In this document: piece by piece, positions 1-8,872 of the stretch
Layout of the letters: the number at the start of each line of letters is the position of its first letter
Numbering within the stretch: position 1 is the stretch's first letter
NCBI RefSeq assembly: GCF_007747655.1
Contig: NZ_CP036274.1
Span: forward strand, 5,642,001 to 5,706,000
DNA length: 64,000 bases
From: Anatilimnocola aggregata
GTDB taxonomy: Bacteria > Planctomycetota > Planctomycetia > Pirellulales > Pirellulaceae
Direction of reading: 5' to 3'
Notes under the pieces: model-generated
What the model was told of the DNA's origin: nothing
The model's input: the letters and a program-made list of their open reading frames with translations, nothing else
Database searches by the model: none
Position numbers and translations under genes: made by a program

Positions 1-977
1 CCGTCGAAGCGAACCAAGGAAAGAGAGTTGGCCTGGGCCGGTTCGACTCGCCGCGCTTCAAAGCCCGACTTCGGCAGCGGCAACAACGCAGCCTGCTCCT
101 CTGCCAACAACGTGGCTTTGTTCGCCGGTTGTCCGCGTAACTGGCGTTCCAGATCTTCACAGCACTGCCGCTCGAGTTCGGCATTCAGCACTTCCAGGCT
201 GCCGGTCCGTGGTACCGGCACCAGGAAGTTCCGCCGCGCGAAACCGATGAGGTTCTCCGTATGCCCCTTCTCCATCGGCCGTCGCACCAGGCAGAAGTGA
301 TGCTCAAACAGATAATGACTCTGCAGCCGTAGGAACTCACGCGTCGGCGTGTCACCCCGTTTCCCCACGAACCGGGCCACAGCAATCCGGCTGTTGTCGT
401 AGCTGATCCGGCGGGGCACGCCGCCGAAGAACTCAAAGGCCCGCTGATGGCCCGCTTGAAACGTCTCGGTGCATTCGCGAGGAAAGACCTGCACGAAGAA
501 CGCGTCGCTGTACGGCAACGACATGACGCAGTACGCGACTTTCGTCGGCATGCCTTGCAGCACCACCTCCGCTTCGCCGAAGTCGAACTGGGCTTCGCCC
601 GGTTGATGCGACAAGGGTAAGAACACCTCCGCCGTGGTCGTTCGCCACTCCCGCACGACCTCGCCGACCACCGTGATCCCGCCGGTGTAGCCATGCTCGG
701 CACGCAGGCGGTCGAAGATCCGTTTAGTGGTGTGGCGCTGCTTGCGGGGCGCCGTTTTGTCCTGCTCCAGGATCTCGTGGATGATCGGCAGGAACGGATC
801 GAGTTTGGGCCGCTCCCGGGGCAGACGTTGTCGATAACCGGGCGGCTCAGGGTGCTGCAGGATCTTTTCGAGGGTCTGCCAGTGAAGGGAAAATTCCCTG
901 CAAACCGCTCGTTTGGATTTCTTCTCGGTCAGGACAAGACGACGGATTTCGGTCCAGTTATGCATATCTCGCAGCAT
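1..977 (-). CDS. istA: IS21-family transposase IstA, 3' end outside the window
   Basis: This is the DDE transposase of an IS21-type element, which catalyses strand transfer together with the IstB ATPase. The reading frame is open from 977 to the left edge, about 325 residues, and begins MLRDMHNWTEIRRL, similar to other IstA N-termini with a DNA-binding helical region. The catalytic core is visible: QFDFGEAEVVLQG contains the first Asp region, and FFGGVPRRISYDNSRIAV contains the conserved YDN. The integrase core continues with VRRPMEKGHTENLIGFARRN, which holds the Glu. I chose 977 over the inner ATG at 965 because MLR begins many family members. No frameshift was seen in the part present. Confidence 0.85.
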   Translation of the reverse strand, partial: MLRDMHNWTEIRRLVLTEKKSKRAVCREFSLHWQTLEKILQHPEPPGYRQRLPRERPKLDPFLPIIHEILEQDKTAPRKQRHTTKRIFDRLRAEHGYTGGITVVGEVVREWRTTTAEVFLPLSHQPGEAQFDFGEAEVVLQGMPTKVAYCVMSLPYSDAFFVQVFPRECTETFQAGHQRAFEFFGGVPRRISYDNSRIAVARFVGKRGDTPTREFLRLQSHYLFEHHFCLVRRPMEKGHTENLIGFARRNFLVPVPRTGSLEVLNAELERQCCEDLERQLRGQPANKATLLAEEQAALLPLPKSGFEARRVEPAQANSLSLVRFD

Positions 978-1056
978 GGGCTACGCTCGCGGATCGTAAG
1001 GCTTGAGACGCTGGGAAGCCTCAAATCTGCCTTACGGATTCTCACGAGCAGGGCTA

Positions 1057-1111
1057 GCGCTGCACTTTTCGACCGACCATCGGCTCCGCCGCGCGCTGCA
1101 CTATTCGACCG
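1057..1111. repeat. Paired 19-bp terminal repeats of the IS21 element
   Basis: Two direct copies lie at 1057-1075 (GCGCTGCACTTTTCGACCG) and 1093-1111 (GCGCTGCACTATTCGACCG). They differ at one base and start 36 bp apart. They lie between istA and the inferred outer end, as expected for transposase-binding repeats of IS21-family elements. Confidence 0.75.
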
Positions 1112-1123
1112 TCGTTTACACAA

Positions 1124-2932
1124 ATGCTCGATCTGGAGGCACTGGGGCTTCAGAAAGCTGCACGCATTCATTCGGCGTACCTACAGAGTGCACGCAACTT
1201 ATTTCACTACCTTGCACTGCGACGTCGTGAAATGCGTCCCATTCAGGAACGACTTTCCGCCCTTGGGCTTTCGTCGCTGGGACGAACGGAGTCGCACGTA
1301 CTGACCAGCGTCAACAAGGTGCTGGAGGCCTTGCATCGATTAGCTCAGATACCCGTGCCTGAGTGCAAAGCCCCGGCCCCGATCAACGGCTTCGAAGAGG
1401 GTAGGATGCTGCTGAAGCAGCACACCGAAGCCCTGCTAGGACCTCCGCCAGCGAAGCGAAATGCTCGAATCATGGTGACCATGCCGACTGAAGCGGCCGA
1501 CGATCCTAGGCTAGTCGAGCAATTGTTGGCAAACGGCATGGACTGCATGCGAATCAACTGTGCCCACGACGATGCTTCCGCATGGAAACGCATGATCGGA
1601 CATCTGCGTGACGCGGAGCAATCCTTTGGCCGGAAATGTCGCGTACTGATGGATCTCGCTGACCCCAAATTACGGACGGGACCCATTGAACCTGGAGATC
1701 AAGTCATCAAGTGGAGCCCTCGACGAAATCTACTCGGCCAGGTAACGGCTCCTGCAAGAATTTGGATGTTTCCTGAAAAACAGGCGTCCGCCGCCCCCTC
1801 ACCGGCAGACGCCTGCTTGCCGGTCCAAGTCTCCTGGCTGGACCGATTGACTGTCGGTGATCGGATCGTCTTTGACGACCAGCGAGGATTACGCTGCGAG
1901 ATTCGTGTTGTTGAGTCAGTCGGTCAATGTCGTTGGGCGGAGGCGGTTCGCACGGCCTACGTCACACCTGGAACGACACTTCGGCAAAGGGTGGGCAAGA
2001 AAAAGCAACGAGATACCAAAGGATGCCGAAAAACAAAATTGGGGCCGCTACCGTCACAGGAGCAGGTTTTGATTCTCAATGTTGGCGACACACTAATCCT
2101 GACACACGATAAGGTCGCCGGGCGGCCGGCGCAATTGGATGTCGACAACAAAGAAATTATGCCCGCCCAAATTGGCCGTACGCTGCCGACCATCTTTGCG
2201 GATGTTCGGGCAGGGGAGACCATCTGGTTCAATGACGGAAAAATTGGAGGTGTTATCGAGCTGGTGGAGTCACAGCAAGTAACTGTCCGAATCACCCAGG
2301 CACGGGAGTGCGGGGAGAAACTGAGGGCAGACAAGGGAATCAATTTGCCGGACAGCACCCTGCGACTGCCTGCCTTGACCGAGAAGGACATCAGAGATCT
2401 TCCATTTGTCGCCGCTCATGCTGATATCGTTGGATATTCGTTTGTGCGGGACGCTGATGATGTCGATGAATTGGAGGCGCGACTTCATGTATTGGGTGGG
2501 GAGCACCTTGGCATCGTCCTAAAGATTGAAACTCGTGGAGCGTTCGAACAGCTTCCATCCTTATTGGTGGCATCGATGCGCACTCCATGTGACGGTGTGA
2601 TGATCGCTCGCGGCGACCTGGCTATCGAGTGCGGATTCGAGCGGTTGGCAGAGGTTCAGGAACAGATTCTTTGGATTTGCGAGGCTGCTCATGTGCAGGT
2701 GATTTGGGCCACCCAGGTTCTGGAGGGCGTTGCAAAAGACGGACTGGCGTCCCGCGCCGAAGTCTCCGATGCAGTGACTAGCCAGCGCGCAGAGTGCGTG
2801 ATGCTGAACAAAGGGGAACACATTGTGAAGGCATTGCAAACCTTGGACAATATTCTCCAACGGATGCAATCGCATCAGCACAAGAAGCGCTCAATGCTGC
2901 GCCCGCTTGAGCTTGCGAGCCGCTTCCCGTAA
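1124..2932 (+). CDS. Pyruvate-kinase-like protein, 5' end probably removed by the IS21 insertion
   Basis: The 602-residue product resembles the long pyruvate-kinase-like proteins with an N-terminal helical extension (SARNLFHYLALRRREMRP, GLSSLGRTESHV near residues 25-60). Pyruvate kinase converts phosphoenolpyruvate and ADP to pyruvate and ATP. Visible motifs are RIMVTMP and MDCMRINCAHD, the MDLADPKLRTG strand, a B-domain-like insert at about 180-410, KIETRGAF with the catalytic Lys, GVMIARGDLAIE with the metal-binding Asp, and VIWATQVLE. The ATG lies only 4 bp from the inferred IS21 end with no ribosome-binding site upstream. Related proteins as I recall them have a longer leader, so the native start and promoter are probably lost. 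Whether it is expressed from the IS end is unknown. Confidence 0.8.
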   Translation: MLDLEALGLQKAARIHSAYLQSARNLFHYLALRRREMRPIQERLSALGLSSLGRTESHVLTSVNKVLEALHRLAQIPVPECKAPAPINGFEEGRMLLKQHTEALLGPPPAKRNARIMVTMPTEAADDPRLVEQLLANGMDCMRINCAHDDASAWKRMIGHLRDAEQSFGRKCRVLMDLADPKLRTGPIEPGDQVIKWSPRRNLLGQVTAPARIWMFPEKQASAAPSPADACLPVQVSWLDRLTVGDRIVFDDQRGLRCEIRVVESVGQCRWAEAVRTAYVTPGTTLRQRVGKKKQRDTKGCRKTKLGPLPSQEQVLILNVGDTLILTHDKVAGRPAQLDVDNKEIMPAQIGRTLPTIFADVRAGETIWFNDGKIGGVIELVESQQVTVRITQARECGEKLRADKGINLPDSTLRLPALTEKDIRDLPFVAAHADIVGYSFVRDADDVDELEARLHVLGGEHLGIVLKIETRGAFEQLPSLLVASMRTPCDGVMIARGDLAIECGFERLAEVQEQILWICEAAHVQVIWATQVLEGVAKDGLASRAEVSDAVTSQRAECVMLNKGEHIVKALQTLDNILQRMQSHQHKKRSMLRPLELASRFP

Positions 2933-3116
2933 TTGTAAACCGGATGGCATTACCCTCTTGACTGAATTTCAACGCATGCTGAACCGCTTGCTTGCTAGTT
3001 CGGTGACTGGCAGGGCATTCATCGGCATTCCCTTTACCGAATTTCAGGAGTTGTCAGCGATCTAGTCCGTCCCCCACTGCTTTTCCGAACGGATATCCGG
3101 TTGAAAATCGAGATAT

Positions 3117-3935
3117 TCACTTCATTTTGATCGGCAGCTCGACTTCATAATAGCGTGAGTCGGGCGACACTTGAGGGCTGTTGTAACCCAGCACACGTAA
3201 ATTTCCCGCCCGTTCATGATCAGTTGCGTGCTGCGCCAGCCAGCGCTCTAGCCGTCGTTCAACTTCAGATAGCTTCACGCGATCGTTGTCCCCTTTTAAT
3301 CCGATGGAAACTGTCGTCAAAGCGGGAATGTCTTGTACCGTCACGCCCCCCAATTTGTCTCCCGTTTTGCCTAACTTCGTATCGCCATAGATGAACGCCA
3401 TATCGATTTGCTCCAGTACCTGCTTGTCATTGGCACGATACGTCATTTCCACCGGGGCAGTCATTTCGATACGGTTCAACGTGATATGGGCAAAGAGCTT
3501 GAAAAACCCAGAGTTCTTTTCTGATGCCGTCCGCGCCAGGCGGTACGCGGGATACTGTTTCAATTCGATCTCTCCCACTGGCGTCGGCTCGGGAAACCCC
3601 GCGGGCAGGTCAGCCTCTTTCTTCATTTTGAACGTCAGCAGATCATATGACGCGCTGAGGGCTGTCTCCAAAGTTTCACCGCTCGTGGCGGCTTGCAGTT
3701 GCTCCGCGATCAACACATTCTTGGCGCACTTTTCTTGAACGACTTTGGCGACGGCCTGGAATGTCTGCAGGCGTTCGGCGGCCGGCTGATCTTTCGCCTT
3801 TGCAAAGCCGTCCGCAATCAATTTCGCCGATTGAGAATTCATCGAATCTTCAACTATAGCCGGCTCGTCACTGAGCGAAACTTCCAACAGTCCAGTCAGC
3901 GAAGCGAACAGCAGCAACATTAGCATCCGTAACAT
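3117..3935 (-). CDS. Exported SOUL-family haem-binding protein
   Basis: The 272-residue product has a signal peptide (MLRMLMLLLFASLTGLL) and an acidic start after cleavage. Residues about 115-270 match the SOUL haem-binding family: FPEPTPVGEIELKQYPAYRL, then FFKLFAHITLNRIEMTAPVE with the family's conserved MTAPV, and a C-terminal NSPQVSPDSRYYEVELP strand. SOUL proteins bind haem or other hydrophobic ligands; the ligand here is unknown. Residues 30-100 are a helical linker without a recognised domain. A good ribosome-binding site (GAGGAG) precedes the ATG. It stands alone on the minus strand between the pyruvate-kinase-like gene and the fasciclin gene. Confidence 0.85.
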   Translation of the reverse strand: MLRMLMLLLFASLTGLLEVSLSDEPAIVEDSMNSQSAKLIADGFAKAKDQPAAERLQTFQAVAKVVQEKCAKNVLIAEQLQAATSGETLETALSASYDLLTFKMKKEADLPAGFPEPTPVGEIELKQYPAYRLARTASEKNSGFFKLFAHITLNRIEMTAPVEMTYRANDKQVLEQIDMAFIYGDTKLGKTGDKLGGVTVQDIPALTTVSIGLKGDNDRVKLSEVERRLERWLAQHATDHERAGNLRVLGYNSPQVSPDSRYYEVELPIKMK

Positions 3936-4445
3936 TAATTGTACTCCTCGATGAAAAACTGTCCGATCTTCACGGCACCGCGTCAGGTGCGACGGGCAAA
4001 TGCTGGATAAACGCCCACTTCGAATGCCGTCAATAAACCAACCCAGTAATCGGTATTCGTTGGAAGTTCGCTGGCGGATTCATCTTTTCAGGAAAAAAAG
4101 CTCCTTACCGTTTCAGGTAGCACCACCTCTACGGATCGGAAGCGATCCAGTTTCCTTTGGTGCCCGATAACTCTGTGCACCTAACGCCGGATGCGCCCAC
4201 ACATCAGGTAACAGCTACTGTTCGGAACCACAAACGGCCGATCCGTTTGCGAGTTATACCGATCTACCAGCGCGACCGAAGCTGGAGTCACTGTCATTCG
4301 ATCCGCAGTTCGCACTCGATTTTCAACCTTATTTTGAATCCGCTGGCGAGGTCTGAGCGAACGCTAGGGAGAGCAGCTCACGTTTGTCGACAAAATCGTT
4401 TTTTAGCCTGGAAAATTCCGAACCATTCGCAAAGGGAATCTGAAC
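3936..4445. other. 510-bp divergent intergenic region
   Basis: This gap separates the SOUL gene (minus) from the first fasciclin gene (plus) and should hold promoters for both. I see no gene, tRNA or clear repeat. A GGAAC-like block near 4222 followed about 16 bases later by CGTT could be an ECF-type promoter for the downstream cluster, but the match is too weak to call. Confidence 0.4.
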
Positions 4446-4931
4446 ATGAAGTCGTTTGTAGCTCGTATGTTGGCGCTTGCAGTCGTGTTGGGTGCCTCGG
4501 CAATTGCCGGTGCTGAAGAGAAGAAAGACATTGTGGACACGGCGGTTGGTGCCGGCAGTTTTAAGACGCTGGTGGCGGCCGTAAAAGCTGCCGACCTCGT
4601 CGAAACGTTGAAGGGCAAGGGTCCGTTCACAGTGTTCGCTCCAACGGACGAAGCGTTTGCCAAGCTGCCGGCAGGCACGGTTGAATCGTTGTTGAAGCCG
4701 GAAAACAAGAAGAAGCTGATTGCCGTCCTGACCTATCACGTCGTACCGGGTAAAGTGATGGCAAAGGACGTCGTCAAGCTTACCGAGGCCAAAACCGTGC
4801 AAGGATCTGCCGTTAAGATCGTTGTCAAAGAGGGCAAAGTGAGTGTCGACGACGCGAATGTTGTCACGACAGACATTGAGACCAGCAACGGCGTGATTCA
4901 CGTGATCGACGCGGTCATCCTGCCGAAGTAG
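4446..4931 (+). CDS. Secreted fasciclin-domain protein
   Basis: The 161-residue protein has a signal peptide ending near AIAGAEEKK and one complete FAS1 domain (about residues 27-160). FAS1 landmarks are [41 protein letters not shown]-like [15 protein letters not shown] and the final [16 protein letters not shown]1 proteins are adhesion or surface proteins; in bacteria the exact role is usually unknown. It directly precedes an ECF sigma/anti-sigma pair, and a close paralogue without a signal peptide lies at 8381-8788. The ATG is preceded by AAAGGGAA at a suitable distance. Confidence 0.9.
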   Translation: MKSFVARMLALAVVLGASAIAGAEEKKDIVDTAVGAGSFKTLVAAVKAADLVETLKGKGPFTVFAPTDEAFAKLPAGTVESLLKPENKKKLIAVLTYHVVPGKVMAKDVVKLTEAKTVQGSAVKIVVKEGKVSVDDANVVTTDIETSNGVIHVIDAVILPK

Positions 4932-4958
4932 TTCGCAGCACGATCGATGATCCAACGT

Positions 4959-4990
4959 CGACGAGGTCGGTAGTGCTACCGGCCTCGTCG
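4959..4990 (+). terminator. Strong stem-loop between fasciclin and sigma genes
   Basis: An inverted repeat with 15-bp arms (CGACGAGGTCGGTAG and CTACCGGCCTCGTCG, one G-T pair) and a 2-base spacer lies 28 bp after the fasciclin stop codon. There is no run of T after it, so it may be an mRNA processing or attenuation structure rather than a classical intrinsic terminator. Confidence 0.55.
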
Positions 4991-5019
4991 CATTGCTGGC
5001 CCTGCAAGGGGAGGTTGAT

Positions 5020-5586
5020 TTGCAAGTTCCGCTTTTGCCTCGCATCGCGAGCGGCGATTCAAGCGCCGTCGACGAATGCATCGAGAGATATGGTGGCCTC
5101 GTGTGGTCGCTGGCCCGACGACTCTCGCCCTCCGTAGCCGACGCCGAAGACGCTGTTCAGGAGATCTTCGTTGACTTGTGGAAAAATGCGGATCGGTTTC
5201 GCGAGGAGGTCGCCGGCGAAACAACCTTCGTAGCCATGCTGGCTCGTCGTCGTTTAATCGATCGGCTCCGCAAATCTCGCCGCGAATTAGAATCACATCC
5301 CATCGATGAGATGGCCTTGCAATATGCAGGTCCGCCCCAGACGCCGGCTGCCGAGTTGGCGGAAGAAGGTTCACGTGCCACGGCGTGCCTCGAGCATTTG
5401 CGGAGCGACGAACGAAGAGTTCTGGAACTTTCGATTTATCATGGCTTGCCTCAGTCACGGATTGCCGAACAGACGGGGTTGCCCCTGGGCACGGTCAAGA
5501 CCCACGCGCGACGTGGCTTGTTGCAGCTCCGAGATTGCATGCAAGTGCGCGGCCAGCGGCGTCCGCAAGGAGTGGAAGTGCTATGA
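5020..5586 (+). CDS. ECF RNA polymerase sigma factor
   Basis: This is a sigma-70 family ECF sigma factor of 188 residues from the chosen TTG. Region 2 includes YGGLVWSLARRL and DAEDAVQEIFVDLWKNADRF; region 4 includes LRSDERRVLELSIYHGLPQ and AEQTGLPLGTVKTHARRGL, a helix-turn-helix that reads the -35 element. I prefer the TTG at 5020 because AAGGGGAGG lies 5-6 bases upstream; an in-frame TTG at 4993 is the alternative. The stop overlaps the next start (ATGA), so it is translationally coupled to its anti-sigma factor. It probably controls this cluster, including the two fasciclin genes; that is inference from position. Confidence 0.92.
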   Translation: MQVPLLPRIASGDSSAVDECIERYGGLVWSLARRLSPSVADAEDAVQEIFVDLWKNADRFREEVAGETTFVAMLARRRLIDRLRKSRRELESHPIDEMALQYAGPPQTPAAELAEEGSRATACLEHLRSDERRVLELSIYHGLPQSRIAEQTGLPLGTVKTHARRGLLQLRDCMQVRGQRRPQGVEVL

Positions 5587-6377
5587 GCAAACACTCAACC
5601 ACCGACCCCAATCGCTGGGAAGAACTGCAGGTGGCACGACTGCTGTTCGGCCTGACCGCGGAGGAGCAGGCGGAATACGACGACTCGGCCCGTCAGATGC
5701 CTGCCGAAGAACTTGATCCGTTCGACACTGTGGTCGCTAACCTGGATGTGGTCTGGTCGAACATGCCATCGGAACCCTTGCCGGAACATCTGCGTCGAGC
5801 GATTCGAGTTCGAGCCGAACAAGAGTTGGCTACCAAGCCTATTGTTTCGGTGGCCAAGCCCACGATCAATGCGACAGCTACGATTGGTGTAAGCCAATAT
5901 CTACCCTGGCTAGTTTCCGCCGCATGCTTAATGCTCGCGGTGTTCACCTGGGTCTCTAACCGACCGGCAGAGAACGCAGGCCCAGACGTCGCCCAATTGA
6001 GGGCCGAATTGATTGCAGCCAAAGAAGGACTTGTACAGGCGAATTGGTCGGCGGGAACCACGCCCATCGGGAATGCGACGGGCGATGTGGTCTGGAGTGG
6101 TCCGCGGCAACAGGGTTTTATGCGTTTTCGTGGGTTGCCGGTTAACACTCCTACGAAAGAGCAGTACCAATTGTGGATCTTCGACAAAAATCAAAGCGAC
6201 AAGACGCCGATCGATGGTGGGGTGTTTGACATCGCAACTTCAGAAGAAGTGATCATCCCGATCCACGCTAAGCTGCGAGTTCAGGACGCCTTCATGTTTG
6301 CGGTCACAATCGAAAAACCTGGTGGAGTGGTGGTGTCGTCTCGCGAACGATTGCCACTCCTGGCCAAGGTCGAGTGA
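5583..6377 (+). CDS. Membrane anti-sigma factor, RskA-like
   Basis: The 264-residue protein starts at an ATG overlapping the sigma stop codon. It has a cytoplasmic N-terminal part (about 1-105) with LFGLTAEEQAEYDD, one membrane helix (YLPWLVSAACLMLAVFTWV, about 115-133), and an outer C-terminal RskA-type domain with GFMRFRGLPVNTPTKEQYQL and VTIEKPGGVVVSSRE. RskA-type proteins bind and hold an ECF sigma factor and release it after regulated proteolysis. I see no CHCC zinc motif in the N-terminal part, unlike the second anti-sigma at 31032. Confidence 0.9.
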   Translation: MSKHSTTDPNRWEELQVARLLFGLTAEEQAEYDDSARQMPAEELDPFDTVVANLDVVWSNMPSEPLPEHLRRAIRVRAEQELATKPIVSVAKPTINATATIGVSQYLPWLVSAACLMLAVFTWVSNRPAENAGPDVAQLRAELIAAKEGLVQANWSAGTTPIGNATGDVVWSGPRQQGFMRFRGLPVNTPTKEQYQLWIFDKNQSDKTPIDGGVFDIATSEEVIIPIHAKLRVQDAFMFAVTIEKPGGVVVSSRERLPLLAKVE

Positions 6378-6587
6378 CGACAACTAAGCCGTCAGCCCGA
6401 TCCCCTTCATGAACGACTTGCCAAGGATTTCACAAACCCCTGATCGGGTTAATGGTGCGTTTCAATTCGGTCGGAACTCGGGGTTGGTCTACCCGAGCCA
6501 TTTCTCGCCTGAATCCTCTGTCACGGAGCCCCACTTAGTGGGTGATCGGCACGTGCTCCTTTGCCCTTTCGTGTCGAGGAAAGCCAT

Positions 6588-7319
6588 ATGGACCGCATCG
6601 CAATTCTCGGAGCTACGGGCAGCATCGGCGGCGCGCTTGCACGTCGATTGGTGAGACATGGTCGCAACGTGCTGCTGATCGGTCGGAATGGGGAAAAACT
6701 CGAACAGCTCGGCACTGAACTGAGCCAGCCGTTCGCTGCAGCCGACCTCAGCAGTTCTCAGTCGCTGGAAGACGCCCTGATGTCTGCTTTGGCAACGAAC
6801 GACGGTCTCGGTGGCATGGTGAACTGCGTTGGCTCGGTCTTGCTCAAGCCCGCGCATGCCACCAGCGACGACGAGTTCCGCCAGGTCCTGGAAACCAATT
6901 TGTTCAGCGCCTTTGCAGCAGTGCGTGCCGGGGCCAGGCTCCTGCGAGAGCGCGGGGGAGCGATTGTGCTGTTTGCATCGGCGGCTGCGGAGGTGGGGAT
7001 TCAGAATCACGAAGCCATCGCCGCCGCCAAAGCGGGCGTCATCGGTATGGCTCGCTCAGCAGCAGCCACCTATGCTCACCACAATATCCGCGTCAACGTT
7101 GTCAGCCCGGGACTCATTCGCACCCCGATGACGCGCCGCATTTGGGAGAATCCAGCCGCCGCCGCAGCGTCCACCGCTCTGCATGCGTTGGGGCGGCTGG
7201 GCGAAACCGAACAGGTGGCCTCGCTGGTGGCCTGGTTGCTCGATCCCGAAAACCACTGGATCACCGGCCAGGTGATTGGGATCGATGGCGGACTGGGGCA
7301 CGTATTGCCGCGCCGATAG
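6588..7319 (+). CDS. SDR-family oxidoreductase lacking the usual catalytic Tyr
   Basis: The 243-residue protein has a Rossmann fold with the NAD(P)-binding GATGSIGGALARRL at the N-terminus, NCVGSV, a Ser in LFASAAAE, and the C-terminal VNVVSPGLIRTPMT and ITGQVIGIDGGLG. The canonical YxxxK is replaced by IAAAK in NHEAIAAAKAG, so the catalytic Tyr is Ile. This pattern recurs in one SDR subgroup as I recall it, so the substrate and even catalysis are uncertain. The ATG at 6588 has GAGGAAAG upstream and is preferred over an in-frame TTG at 6561. It opens a run of closely spaced genes after the anti-sigma factor. Confidence 0.88.
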   Translation: MDRIAILGATGSIGGALARRLVRHGRNVLLIGRNGEKLEQLGTELSQPFAAADLSSSQSLEDALMSALATNDGLGGMVNCVGSVLLKPAHATSDDEFRQVLETNLFSAFAAVRAGARLLRERGGAIVLFASAAAEVGIQNHEAIAAAKAGVIGMARSAAATYAHHNIRVNVVSPGLIRTPMTRRIWENPAAAAASTALHALGRLGETEQVASLVAWLLDPENHWITGQVIGIDGGLGHVLPRR

Positions 7320-7327
7320 AGTTCTGC

Positions 7328-8248
7328 ATGGCAAAGCCTGCGGTGCCTTTATCAGCGGAATTCGTTCGCGAACATCACTGGACGGCATTTCAACCGGTCC
7401 TGTGGATGGGCGCTCTGCTCCTCGGCAGCGGTACTTTTCACCTGGCGTGGATGGCGTTGACCGGAGCGGATTGGAACGGCCCGTTGTCGCTCCGCAAACC
7501 TGGACTCTTTGGCGTTTCCGCAGGATTGACGGCCTGGTCCATCGCTTGGGTCATGACCAAACTTCATCCACATCGGCTGGACCGCTGGCTTGCCTGCGGG
7601 TTGGCCGGCGGCTTGCTGCTTGAAGTCGGACTGATCACCGTGCAGCAGTGGCGGGGAGTCCCCTCGCACTTCAATCGCACGACGACCTTCGATGCCGCCG
7701 TCGAAGTAGTGATGCTCGGGCTGGTCTTGCTGGTCACGGCTGGCATCGTGTGGCTGACCTTGCGGACCTGCTGGCTCCCGGCGATGGACCATGCGACCGC
7801 GATCGCACTGCGCGGAGGGATGTGGCTGCTCACCCTCTCCTGCGGACTGGGAATCATGATCACGATTCTAGGAGAGCGGAACCTGGCGGCGGGCAAGCTG
7901 CCCGAGGTCTGGGGGCCTGCGGGCGTTTTGAAGTACCCGCACGGAGCTGCTCTGCACGCCATTCAAACGTTGCCGATTCTCGCTTGGCTGCTGCACCAGC
8001 TGCACGTGCCAAGGTCAGCTGGGCTCATTCATGCGGCACTCTGGTCTCAAGTTCTCTTCCTGGTCCACGCACTGTGGCAAACGATTCACGGACGCGCGCG
8101 TTTCGACTTGGATTGGGTCGGCGGAGCCATTTTCCTTGTCGCTGCACTGCTGATCTGTGCGCCCGTGGCCGTAATCGTGCAAGCGCTCTTCTCGTTCGCC
8201 GGCGCTTTGCGGTGGCGCAGTGCCTCACGAAACTCGACCACCAACTAA
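7328..8248 (+). CDS. Multi-pass membrane protein of unknown function
   Basis: The 306-residue protein has about eight hydrophobic segments, among them PVLWMGALLLGSGTFHLAWM, LFGVSAGLTAWSIAWVM, VVMLGLVLLVTAGIVWL and VGGAIFLVAALLICAPVAVI. His residues sit in or near several helices (GTFHLAW, YPHGAALHAIQTLPILAWLLH), which could bind haem or metal, but no known motif fixes this. It begins 8 bp after the SDR gene and should be co-transcribed with it. No family was recognised. Confidence 0.8.
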   Translation: MAKPAVPLSAEFVREHHWTAFQPVLWMGALLLGSGTFHLAWMALTGADWNGPLSLRKPGLFGVSAGLTAWSIAWVMTKLHPHRLDRWLACGLAGGLLLEVGLITVQQWRGVPSHFNRTTTFDAAVEVVMLGLVLLVTAGIVWLTLRTCWLPAMDHATAIALRGGMWLLTLSCGLGIMITILGERNLAAGKLPEVWGPAGVLKYPHGAALHAIQTLPILAWLLHQLHVPRSAGLIHAALWSQVLFLVHALWQTIHGRARFDLDWVGGAIFLVAALLICAPVAVIVQALFSFAGALRWRSASRNSTTN

Positions 8249-8380
8249 TCGCCCATTTCGGCAGATTTCAAATTATTCGGGTTAATTCAGGGCCCGCGTC
8301 TCGGGTTAGAAGACATGAACGATTTGGACGTTTTTTGTAAAGCGTTCAACGACTACCTATTTCTTCAAGGAATTAGCGAG

Positions 8381-8788
8381 ATGCCAGACATCGTAGACAC
8401 AGCAGTTGCCGCCGGCTCATTCAAGACCCTCGTGGCCGCGGTCAAGGCGGCGGATTTGGTGGACACGCTCAAGGGGGCGGGACCCTTTACGGTTTTTGCG
8501 CCCACCGACGCGGCCTTCGCGCAATTCCCGGCAGCGGTCATTCAGGACCTGCTCAAACCCGAAAACAAGGGGAAGCTCCAAGGCATTCTCACTTACCACG
8601 TCGTCCCCGGGAAAGTATTGGCGGCCGACGTGGTCAAACTGAAGGCCGCGAAGTCGGTCCAGGGACAAAATCTGAAAATTGACACTACGGACGGTGTGAA
8701 AGTGGATGACGCCAACGTAGTGAAGACGGACATCCAGTGCAGCAACGGGGTGATCCACGTGATCGACGCCGTCATGCTGCCCAAGTAG
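8381..8788 (+). CDS. Fasciclin-domain protein without signal peptide
   Basis: The 135-residue protein is almost only a FAS1 domain, starting [17 protein letters not shown] and ending [13 protein letters not shown]. It is a close paralogue of the secreted protein at 4446-4931, sharing most of [32 protein letters not shown] and [10 protein letters not shown]. It lacks an export signal. An in-frame ATG at 8315 would add 22 residues that do not form a signal peptide either. AAGGAATTAGCGAG before the ATG at 8381 supports that start. Cytoplasmic FAS1-only proteins occur in this kind of sigma-linked cluster, but their role is not known to me. Confidence 0.88.
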   Translation: MPDIVDTAVAAGSFKTLVAAVKAADLVDTLKGAGPFTVFAPTDAAFAQFPAAVIQDLLKPENKGKLQGILTYHVVPGKVLAADVVKLKAAKSVQGQNLKIDTTDGVKVDDANVVKTDIQCSNGVIHVIDAVMLPK

Positions 8789-8808
8789 CCCTCCACCGTC
8801 ATTGTTCG

Positions 8809-8839
8809 ACTCCGGTCCACTTCTGAAGTGGACTGGAGT
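8809..8839 (+). terminator. Stem-loop after the second fasciclin gene
   Basis: Arms ACTCCGGTCCACTT and AAGTGGACTGGAGT (14 bp, one G-T pair) enclose a CTG loop, 20 bp after the fasciclin stop codon. Only a short T run follows. It could terminate or attenuate transcription before the small genes at 8873 and 9085. Confidence 0.55.
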
Positions 8840-8872
8840 TTCATGTAATCAACAACTAACTGCGAGATACAC

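Larger units (their letters stand above)
1..1120 (-). mobile_element. IS21-family insertion sequence, one end only
   Basis: The segment contains the 5' part of an istA-type transposase reading leftwards out of the window, preceded by a non-coding end region with two near-identical 19-bp direct repeats (1057-1075 and 1093-1111). Multiple terminal repeats are a known property of IS21-family ends. Read on the minus strand, the outer end would begin TGTAAACGACGG at 1120, matching the TG...CA termini expected for the family. The boundary at 1120 is my inference. istB and the other end lie outside the window, so a target duplication cannot be checked. Confidence 0.8.

Noticed and set aside
185-703. 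172-codon minus-strand frame with many Arg and Cys
   Set aside because: It overlaps istA in another frame and has no recognisable domain; the istA frame is continuous through it.
4222-4250. GGAAC-like block that could be an ECF promoter
   Set aside because: Spacing and the -10 element match only loosely, and the same block was not found upstream of the other cluster genes.
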